Shown one piece after another: positions 1 to 6,513 of a DNA stretch of 64,000 bases. Origin of the DNA: Nocardioides sp. BP30 (GTDB taxonomy: Bacteria; Actinomycetota; Actinomycetes; Propionibacteriales; Nocardioidaceae); assembly GCF_029873215.1 (NCBI RefSeq), contig NZ_CP123620.1:124001-188000 (forward strand), written 5' to 3'. Each line of letters starts with the position of its first letter. Position 1 is the first letter of the stretch. Position numbers and translations under genes: made by a program. A model generated the notes under the pieces. That model was given only the letters and a program-made list of their open reading frames with translations, was not told where the DNA came from and did not search any database.

Positions 1-1188
1 CAGCAGGGTGGTCTTGCCCGAGCCGTTCGGACCGGTGATCGCCACCTTCTCCGCCCAGCCGATCTCCAGGTCGACGGGACCGAACGTGAACCCGCCGCGG
101 CGTACGACCGCTCCCCGCAAAGCGGCGGTGACGGCTCCCGAGCGCGGCGCCGCGGCGATCTCCATGCGCAGCTCCCACTCCTTGCGCGGCTCCTCGACGG
201 CATGGCGCTCGAGCCGCTCGATCGCCTTCTCGGACTGGCGCACCTTCGCGGCCTGCTTCTCGGCGGAGTCGGCGGCGAAGTTCTTCACGAACTTGTCCCG
301 CTCGGTGGCCTGCTTGCGGCGCGCGTTCCGGACACCCTGGGTGGCCCAGTTGCGCTGGGTCACCATCCTGTCCTTCAGGCCGCCGAGCTTGTCGGCGTAC
401 TCCTCGTAGGCCTCGCGGGCATGCTCGCGAGCGATCTCGCGCTCGCGGAGGTAGGCCTCATAGCCGCCGCCGTACAGGTTGATCTGGTGCTGGTGCAGGT
501 CCAGCTCCAGGACCCTGGTGACGGTGCGCGCCAGGAACTCGCGGTCGTGGCTGACGACCACCACGCCCGCCCGCAGACCGGTCACGAACCGTTCGAGGCG
601 CTCCAGCCCGTCGAGGTCGAGGTCGTTGGTGGGCTCGTCGAGCAGGAAGACGTCGTAGCGGCTCAGCAGCAGCGAGGCCAGGTTCGCCCGGGCGGCCTGG
701 CCGCCGGACAGTCCCGTCATCAGGGCGTCGAGGCCGACGGCGAGCCCGAGGTCGGCGACCACCTGCTCGGCACGCTCCTCCAGGTCGGCGCCACCGAGCG
801 CGAGCCAGTGGTCGAGCGCCTCGGCGAACTCGTCCTGCACCGGGCCCGCCGGGTCGGCCTCGTAGGCGGCGGTCGCCGCGTCGTACCGCGCCTGCGCCGC
901 CGCGACACCGGTGCGCCGTGCCAGGAAGTCGCGCACGGTCTCCCCCGCGCGGCGCTCGGTCTCCTGGGGCAGGTAGCCGACCGCGGCCGTCGGCGGCGTG
1001 AGCGCGATCGAGCCCTCCTCGGGCTCGAGCTCACCGGCCAGCGTGCGCAGCAGGGTGGACTTTCCGGCGCCGTTCGGCCCGACCAGACCCACCACATCAC
1101 CGGGCGCGACGACCAGGTCGAGGGCGTCGAAGAGGGCTCTCGCGCCGAACCCGGCCGCTAGTTCACGGACCTGCAAGGTGGCGCTCAT
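1..1188 (-). CDS. ABC-F family ATP-binding protein (3' part missing at window edge)
   Basis: Soluble tandem-ABC ATPase of the ABC-F class. Family members act on the ribosome (translation factors of the EttA/Uup type, or antibiotic resistance) rather than in transport, and no membrane segment is seen here. The visible 396 residues show a first nucleotide-binding domain with Walker A GPNGAGKST (about residues 37-45), signature LSGGQ and Walker B LLDEPTNDLD. A charged inter-domain linker rich in Arg, Lys and Glu follows, then the start of the second domain with Walker A GPNGSGKTT at the very edge. The ATG at 1188 gives the usual N-terminus. The gene is divergent from the carboxyltransferase gene. 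The subfamily cannot be fixed from this fragment. Confidence 0.93.
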   Translation of the reverse strand, partial: MSATLQVRELAAGFGARALFDALDLVVAPGDVVGLVGPNGAGKSTLLRTLAGELEPEEGSIALTPPTAAVGYLPQETERRAGETVRDFLARRTGVAAAQARYDAATAAYEADPAGPVQDEFAEALDHWLALGGADLEERAEQVVADLGLAVGLDALMTGLSGGQAARANLASLLLSRYDVFLLDEPTNDLDLDGLERLERFVTGLRAGVVVVSHDREFLARTVTRVLELDLHQHQINLYGGGYEAYLREREIAREHAREAYEEYADKLGGLKDRMVTQRNWATQGVRNARRKQATERDKFVKNFAADSAEKQAAKVRQSEKAIERLERHAVEEPRKEWELRMEIAAAPRSGAVTAALRGAVVRRGGFTFGPVDLEIGWAEKVAITGPNGSGKTTLL

Positions 1189-1225
1189 GGGTCAGAACGC
1201 TACCCACGACCGCCACCGAATTTCG

Positions 1226-1241
1226 TACGGTGACGGCCATG
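1226..1241 (+). promoter_or_regulatory. -10 box and leaderless start of the carboxyltransferase gene
   Basis: TACGGT at 1226-1231 is followed after 7 bases by ATG at 1239. This spacing is typical of actinobacterial leaderless mRNAs and favours ATG 1239 over the in-frame GTG at 1230. No Shine-Dalgarno sequence precedes either codon. Confidence 0.55.
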
Positions 1242-2738
1242 GGGAACCGACCGAGCGCCAGCGAGCTGATCAGCCTCGTCCTCGACGAGGGGTCCTGGGA
1301 GTCGTGGGACAGCCCGCCCGAGTACGGCGAGGTCGACGACGGCTATGGCGCTGACCTGCGGTCGGCACGGGCTCGCTCGGGGACCGACGAGGCAGTGATC
1401 ACCGGCGCCGGCCTGATGCGTGGACGCCGGGTGGCGGTGGTCGCCAGCGAGTTCCGATTCCTCGCCGGCTCCATCGGGCGGGCCACCGCCGAGCGCCTCA
1501 TCGCGGCGATCAAGCGGGCGACGGCGGAGGGGCTGCCGCTGCTCGCCGCACCGGCCTCGGGCGGCACCCGGATGCAGGAGGGGACGCCCGCGTTCGTTCA
1601 GATGGTCCGGATCGGCGAGGCCGTCGCCGCGCACAAGGCTGCCGGCCTGCCGTACCTGGTCTACCTCCGCCATCCCACCACCGGCGGCGTGATGGCCTCG
1701 TGGGGATCGCTCGGGCACGTCACCGTCGCCGAGCCCGGCGCACTGCTGGGTTTTCTTGGGCCGAAGGTCTACGAGGTGCTCCAGGGCTCCCCGTTCCCGG
1801 CCGGGGTGCAGCAGGCCGAGAACCTCTATGCCCACGGCATCATCGACGGCGTGGTCCCTCCCGAGGAGATCGCCGCGCTGCTCGACCGAGTGCTGACGAT
1901 CCTGACGGTCCGGCCCGGCCCCGGCTCCGCCCAGCCCGACGTCGCCTGCACAGGCGCGGGCCCCTCGTACGCCGAGCCCGTCGCGGTGGACCGCACCTGG
2001 AAGGCCATCACCCGCTCGCGGCGCCCCGACCGCCCCGGTGTCAGGGCGCTGCTCAAGCTGGCCGCGAGCGACGTCGTACCCCTCAACGGGACCGGGCAGG
2101 GCGAGCGGGACCCGGGGGTGATGACGGCGCTCGCGCGATTCGGGGACGCGCCGTGCCTGGTGCTGGCGCAGGACCGCCGCGAGCAGGCCCACCAGCCGTT
2201 CGGACCGGAAGGTCTGCGCGAGGCGCAGCGCGGCCTGCGGCTGGCCGCCGACCTCGGGCTACCGGTGCTCACCGTGATCGACACCCGCGGGGCGGCGCTC
2301 TCGCCCGAGGCCGAGAATCGCGGGCTGGCCGGTGAGATCGCCCGCTGCCTGGCCGCCCTGGTCACCGTCGCCGCACCGACGCTGTGCCTCATGCTCGGTG
2401 AGGGGAACGGCGGCGGCGCGCTCGCCCTGCTGCCGGCCGACCGGGTGGTCGCGGCGCAGCATGCCTGGCTCTCGCCGCTGCCGCCGGAGGGCGCCTCCGC
2501 CATCGTGTACGGCGACGCCGACCACGCCGCCGAGCTGGCCGCCCGTCAGCGCGTGCTCGCCGCCGACCTCGCCGCACTCGGGGTGGTGGACAGGATCGTG
2601 CCCGAGCAACCGGACGCGGCCGAGGAGCCGGAGGCGTTCTGCCGGCGGGTGGGGTTGGTGCTGCAGGAGGAGCTGGTCGGGCTGCTCACCCGGGGTCCCG
2701 GCACACCGGAGTCCCGCGCCGCGCGCTACGCCTTCTGA
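1239..2738 (+). CDS. acyl-CoA (acetyl/propionyl-type) carboxyltransferase, fused beta-alpha
   Basis: Carboxyltransferase of a biotin-dependent acyl-CoA carboxylase: it moves CO2 from carboxybiotin to an acyl-CoA. The 499 residues contain two crotonase-fold halves. The AccD-like half spans about 60-240, with ASGGTRMQEG and an HPTTGGVMASW glycine-rich segment. The AccA-like half spans about 290-470, with TLCLMLGEGNGGGALAL. The Cys4 zinc finger of bacterial AccD is absent. No biotin carboxylase or biotin carrier gene is nearby, so the partner subunits must be encoded elsewhere. The start was chosen from the leaderless -10 spacing. The acyl substrate cannot be read from the sequence. The gene converges on the E2 gene across a long palindrome. 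Confidence 0.85.
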   Translation: MGNRPSASELISLVLDEGSWESWDSPPEYGEVDDGYGADLRSARARSGTDEAVITGAGLMRGRRVAVVASEFRFLAGSIGRATAERLIAAIKRATAEGLPLLAAPASGGTRMQEGTPAFVQMVRIGEAVAAHKAAGLPYLVYLRHPTTGGVMASWGSLGHVTVAEPGALLGFLGPKVYEVLQGSPFPAGVQQAENLYAHGIIDGVVPPEEIAALLDRVLTILTVRPGPGSAQPDVACTGAGPSYAEPVAVDRTWKAITRSRRPDRPGVRALLKLAASDVVPLNGTGQGERDPGVMTALARFGDAPCLVLAQDRREQAHQPFGPEGLREAQRGLRLAADLGLPVLTVIDTRGAALSPEAENRGLAGEIARCLAALVTVAAPTLCLMLGEGNGGGALALLPADRVVAAQHAWLSPLPPEGASAIVYGDADHAAELAARQRVLAADLAALGVVDRIVPEQPDAAEEPEAFCRRVGLVLQEELVGLLTRGPGTPESRAARYAF

Positions 2739-2812
2739 CATGTAACGCGGTGTCCGGCGCTGTTCTGCGGTGCTGCTGCACCGCAGAACAGTTCCGAACA
2801 CCGCGTTACATG
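2739..2812. repeat. Large palindromic repeat, copy A
   Basis: A 74-base imperfect palindrome lies between two convergent genes. The outer arms start CATGTAACGCGGTGTCCG (2739-2756) and return on the right with one mismatch. An inner perfect 14-bp stem, CTGTTCTGCGGTGC and its complement, encloses a 4-base loop. The same outer arm and a CTGCGGTG/CACCGCAG core recur at 27086 and 28285. It could act as a bidirectional terminator, but the sequence conservation points to a dispersed repeat family. Confidence 0.85.
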
Positions 2813-2846
2813 GATGACCTCGGGTCAGGCACAGCGGCCGCAGCCC

Positions 2847-4184
2847 TCAGAACAGCAGCGCCGTCGCCGGGTCCTCCAGGATGGCGGCCACGTCGGCCAG
2901 GTACTGGGAGCCGGCGGCGCCGTCGATGTGGCGGTGGTCGAAGCTGAGACTCAGCGTGCAGACATCCCTCGCCACCACCTGGTCGGAGACGATCCAGGGC
3001 TTGCGCTTGATCGCCCCGAAGCACAGGATCGCCGACTCGCCGGGGTTGATGATCGGCGTGCCGGAGTCCACCCCGAACGAGCCCACGTTGGTGATCGTGA
3101 ACGTTCCCCCGGAGAGGTCGGGCGGCGGCGTCTTGCCGTCCCGTGCGGTCGCGACCAGGTGGTCCAGCGCTGCTGCGAGCTCGGGCAGGCTGAGCGCGTC
3201 GGCGTCCTTGATGTTCGGCACCACCAGCCCCCGCGGGGTGGCAGCCGCGATGCCGAGGTTGACGTAGTGCTTGAACACCACCTCCTGGGCCTCCTCGTCC
3301 CACACCGAGTTGATGATCGGCGTGCGACGGGTGGCCAGGATGCAGGCCCGTGCCAGCACCAGCATCGGCCCGACGCGTACGTCGCGCAGCTCGGGGCGCT
3401 CCTTGAGCCGCACGAGGAGCTCCATCGTGCGCGTCACGTCGACCGTCACCCACTCGGTGACGTGCGGGGCGGTGAACGCCGAGCGGACCATCGCCTGGCC
3501 CATCTGCTTGCGCACACCCTTGATCGGCTCGCGGTGCTCGCGCTCGCCGGTCGCACGGTGAGCACCGGGCGCCGGGACGGCGCGAGCGCCCGGAACCGCT
3601 GGAGAGGCCGGAGCAGCCGTGAGATCGGCGCTGGTGATGACGCCGTCGGCTCGCGCGGGCACGACGTCGGCCAGGTCGACGCCGAGCTCGCGGGCGAGGG
3701 CCCGTGCCGGCGGCTTGGCCAGCACGCGCGGCCGGCGCGAGACCGCCGCCTCCTTGGGTCCGGAGCCGACCAGGGTCAGCGGCTGCTCCACCTCGGCGGG
3801 ATCAGCCGCTGCATCGACAGGCACATCGACAGGCACATCGACAGGTGCCGGGGGATCGACCTGGGCCGAGGTCTCGACACCGCTCGCCGCGCTCGGGGGC
3901 TCGATGGGAGGGGCGCCGTTCGAGGAAGCGTCGGACTCGTCCCCGACGCGGATGATCGGCGTGCCGACCTCGACGGTCTCGCCCTCCGCGACCAGCAGCT
4001 CCTGCACCACCCCGGCGTACGGCGAGGGCAGCTCGACGACCGACTTCGCCGTCTCGATCTCGCAGACGATGTCGTTGATCTTGATCTCGTCGCCGACCCG
4101 GACGTGCCAGGTGACGAGCTCGGCCTCGGTCAGACCCTCGCCGACGTCGGGGAGCAGGAAGGTGCCTGACTCCTGGGTGCTCAC
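2847..4184 (-). CDS. bkdC: 2-oxoacid dehydrogenase E2, dihydrolipoamide acyltransferase
   Basis: E2 core of a branched-chain 2-oxoacid or pyruvate dehydrogenase complex; it transfers the acyl group from lipoamide to CoA. Residues 7-83 form a lipoyl domain with the lipoylated lysine in EIETAKS (K47). A Pro/Val/Ala-rich linker follows, then a peripheral subunit-binding domain (RPRVLAKPPARALARELG) and a CAT-like catalytic domain ending in the DHRHIDG active-site motif. The ORF stays open upstream. The GTG at 4184 was chosen because it overlaps the stop of the E1beta gene (GTGA), which implies translational coupling. The linker holds a 12-bp tandem repeat encoding VDVP units. No E3 gene is adjacent. 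Confidence 0.9.
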   Translation of the reverse strand: MSTQESGTFLLPDVGEGLTEAELVTWHVRVGDEIKINDIVCEIETAKSVVELPSPYAGVVQELLVAEGETVEVGTPIIRVGDESDASSNGAPPIEPPSAASGVETSAQVDPPAPVDVPVDVPVDAAADPAEVEQPLTLVGSGPKEAAVSRRPRVLAKPPARALARELGVDLADVVPARADGVITSADLTAAPASPAVPGARAVPAPGAHRATGEREHREPIKGVRKQMGQAMVRSAFTAPHVTEWVTVDVTRTMELLVRLKERPELRDVRVGPMLVLARACILATRRTPIINSVWDEEAQEVVFKHYVNLGIAAATPRGLVVPNIKDADALSLPELAAALDHLVATARDGKTPPPDLSGGTFTITNVGSFGVDSGTPIINPGESAILCFGAIKRKPWIVSDQVVARDVCTLSLSFDHRHIDGAAGSQYLADVAAILEDPATALLF

Positions 4185-5152
4185 CACGTGAGGCTCCGAT
4201 CCACAGCGTCGAGGAGGCGGTCGAGGTCGGGCAGGAAGTGCTCCTCGGCCCGGGCGGGTGGGTAGGGCGTGTCGAAGCCGCCCACCCGCAGCACCGGTGC
4301 CTCTAGCGAGTGGAAGCACTCCTCGCTGATCCGGGCGGCCACCTCGGCGCCCATGCCGAGGTTGGTGTGCGCCTCGTGCACGACCACCGCCCGACCGGTG
4401 CGGCGCACGGAGGCGAACACCGGTGCCAGGTCCAGCGGCGAGAGCGTGCGCAGGTCGACGACCTCCAGCGAGGTGCCCTCCTTCTCAGCAGCGGCAGCGG
4501 CGTTGAGCGCGGTCTTGACCGTCGGGCCGTAGGCGAGCACCGTCAGGTCATCGCCGCGGCGCACGACGCGGGAGGAGAACAGCGGGACGGGCGGTACGGC
4601 GAGGTCGAGCTCGGCCTTGTCGGAGTGGTAGAGCCGCTTGGGCTCCAAGAAGACGATCGGGTCCGGCGAGGCGATGGCCTGCTGGATCATCCAGTAGGCG
4701 TCGATGGGGTTGGAGCAGGCGACCACCTTGAGCCCCGGCGTGTGGGCGAACTGCGCCTCCGGCGACTCGCTGTGGTGCTCGACGGCGCCGATGCCGCCCG
4801 CGAACGGGATCCGGATCACCATCGGCATGGTGACCTTGCCGCCGGTGCGGAAGTGCATCTTGGCGACCTGGTTCACGATCTGGTCGTAGGCCGGGTAGAC
4901 GAAGCCGTCGAACTGGATCTCCACCACCGGGCGGTAGCCGCGCAGCGCCAGCCCGACCGCGGAGCCGACGATGCCGGACTCGGCCAGCGGCGTGTCCACG
5001 ACCCGGTCCTCGCCGAAGTCCTTCTGCAGCCCGTCGGTGATGCGGAAGACGCCGCCGAGACGGCCGATGTCTTCGCCGAGGAGCACCACCTTGGGGTCGT
5101 TCTCCATCGCCTTGCGCAGCCCGGCGTTCAGGGCCTTGGCCAGGGTGATCAT
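4181..5152 (-). CDS. bkdB: 2-oxoacid dehydrogenase E1 beta subunit
   Basis: Beta subunit of the thiamine-diphosphate-dependent E1 decarboxylase; with E1alpha it decarboxylates the 2-oxoacid and acylates the E2 lipoyl group. The 323 residues match the family length. GEDIGRLGGVF near the N-terminus, the DTPLAESGIVG segment and the IQFDGFVYPAYDQI region are characteristic of BCKDH/PDH E1beta proteins. Its ATG overlaps the E1alpha stop (ATGA at 5149-5152) and its stop overlaps the E2 start, so all three subunits are made from one coupled mRNA. The branched-chain assignment over pyruvate rests on general resemblance and on the nearby fatty-acid-type genes. Confidence 0.9.
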   Translation of the reverse strand: MITLAKALNAGLRKAMENDPKVVLLGEDIGRLGGVFRITDGLQKDFGEDRVVDTPLAESGIVGSAVGLALRGYRPVVEIQFDGFVYPAYDQIVNQVAKMHFRTGGKVTMPMVIRIPFAGGIGAVEHHSESPEAQFAHTPGLKVVACSNPIDAYWMIQQAIASPDPIVFLEPKRLYHSDKAELDLAVPPVPLFSSRVVRRGDDLTVLAYGPTVKTALNAAAAAEKEGTSLEVVDLRTLSPLDLAPVFASVRRTGRAVVVHEAHTNLGMGAEVAARISEECFHSLEAPVLRVGGFDTPYPPARAEEHFLPDLDRLLDAVDRSLTW

Positions 5153-6276
5153 CGGGCCACCGCTGTCTCGAGGGTCCCACCGTCCGTGGGCGCGGCGTCC
5201 GCGAAGCTCGCGAGGTAGGCGTCGTAGCCGTCGCGCTGGGCGGCCAGCTCATCGCCGATCTCGGCGTAGACCCGGTCGAAGAGCTGGTGCGGTGTCGGCT
5301 CGGCGAGCTGCCGGACACCGGTCCGCAGCCGCTCGCCGAGCGCGTCGGCCTCGGCGGCGAGCTCGGTGAAGAACGCGTCGGTGGCGAAGCCGTTGCGGCG
5401 CAGGTAGGCCTCCACGCGGGCGAGCGGGTCCTTCAGCTTCCAGTGCTCGACCTCGTCGGAGAGCCGGTAGCGGGTGGGGTCGTCGGTCGTCGTGTGCGCG
5501 CCCATCCGGTAGGTGTAGGCCTCGACCAGGGTCGGGCCGCCGCCCTCGCGGGCCCGTTGCAGCGCGGCCTGGGTCACCGCGTAGGTCGCCAGGATGTCGT
5601 TGCCGTCGACCTGGACGCCCGGGAAGCCGAAGCCCTCGGCCCGGCGGTAGAGCGGGATGCGCGACTGCCGCTCGAGCGGCTCGGAGATCGCCCACTGGTT
5701 GTTCTGACAGAAGAAGACGACCGGCGCCTGGTAGGACGCGGCGAAGACGAAGGCCTCGTTGACGTCGCCCTGGGAGGTGGCGCCGTCACCGAAGTGGGCG
5801 ACCACGGCCGTGTCGCGGTCCGGGTCGCCGGTGCCGACGGCGCCGTCGCGCTGCACGCCCATCGCGTAGCCGACAGCGTGCAGCGCCTGCGCGCCGATCA
5901 CCAGCGTGTAGAGGTTGAAGCCCTTCTCCGTCGGGTCCCAGGAGCCGTAGTCGATGCCACGGAAGAGGCTGAGCACCTGCAGCGGGTCGATGCCGCGGCA
6001 CCATGCCACGCCGTGCTCGCGGTACGTCGGGAAGACGTGGTCCTGCGCCCGCAGCGCCCGCCCGGCACCCACCTGCGCCGCCTCCTGCCCGACCAGCGGG
6101 GCCCACAGCCCCAGCTCGCCGTGCCGCTGCAGCGCCGTCGCCTCGGCGTCGAAGCGCCGCACCAGCGTCATGTCCCGGTACAGCGACCGGATCTGGTCGG
6201 GGCCACCCCGGTAGTCGTAATCCGGATGCTCCCGGCGCTCACCCTCGGGGGTGAGTAGTTGCACGAACTCACTCAT
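5149..6276 (-). CDS. bkdA: 2-oxoacid dehydrogenase E1 alpha subunit
   Basis: Alpha subunit of the E1 decarboxylase and first gene of the operon. The thiamine-diphosphate motif GDGATSQGDVNEAF, with the downstream QNNQWAIS, is visible, as is the MGAHTTTDDPTRYR segment that corresponds to the phosphorylation loop of related enzymes. An ORF continues upstream to 6348. The ATG at 6276 is preferred because GAAGGAG sits 6 bases before it and homologues start close to the sequence SEFVQLL. The protein is 375 residues. The upstream region holds a TTACTCGCGAGT palindrome also found before the acyl-CoA dehydrogenase gene. Confidence 0.9.
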   Translation of the reverse strand: MSEFVQLLTPEGERREHPDYDYRGGPDQIRSLYRDMTLVRRFDAEATALQRHGELGLWAPLVGQEAAQVGAGRALRAQDHVFPTYREHGVAWCRGIDPLQVLSLFRGIDYGSWDPTEKGFNLYTLVIGAQALHAVGYAMGVQRDGAVGTGDPDRDTAVVAHFGDGATSQGDVNEAFVFAASYQAPVVFFCQNNQWAISEPLERQSRIPLYRRAEGFGFPGVQVDGNDILATYAVTQAALQRAREGGGPTLVEAYTYRMGAHTTTDDPTRYRLSDEVEHWKLKDPLARVEAYLRRNGFATDAFFTELAAEADALGERLRTGVRQLAEPTPHQLFDRVYAEIGDELAAQRDGYDAYLASFADAAPTDGGTLETAVAR

Positions 6277-6412
6277 GTGCGCTCCTTCGTCGTGCGGCCT
6301 GCGCGGGATCGCCACGTGACCGTTGCGGAAGGGATCTCCGGCCCACACGACACAAGGGTGGCGCGCCTGTGTTCCAGGTCACCCGATGCTGTCAAGGTAG
6401 CGCGCCGCGAAG

Positions 6413-6426
6413 TTACTCGCGAGTGG
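6413..6426. promoter_or_regulatory. Candidate operator upstream of the bkd operon
   Basis: TTACTCGCGAGTGG contains the perfect 10-base palindrome ACTCGCGAGT (6415-6424). It lies about 135 bases before the E1alpha start. The sequence AAGTTACTCGCG is shared exactly with the promoter of the acyl-CoA dehydrogenase gene at 31099-31110. It looks like a TetR-type operator, but the regulator is not identified. Confidence 0.5.
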
Positions 6427-6469
6427 GCGCCCCCTGGGCACGGCGTCAGACCTGACACTGCTCGCCCGC

Positions 6470-6499
6470 CGGGCTCGTCGAGGAGCCTCGACGAGCCCG
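6470..6499 (-). terminator. Hairpin after the sortase-fusion gene
   Basis: A perfect 13-bp stem CGGGCTCGTCGAG (6470-6482) pairs with 6487-6499 around a 4-base loop, 15 bases downstream of the stop at 6514. It has no U-tract, as is common in high-GC actinobacteria. Confidence 0.6.
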
Positions 6500-6513
6500 A
6501 CGGACGACCGCCA

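Noticed and set aside
202..1161. Long plus-strand open frame opposite the ABC-F gene
   Set aside because: It is the GC-rich antisense shadow of a clear ABC ATPase; its translation is Ala/Val/Gly/Arg-rich with no domain.
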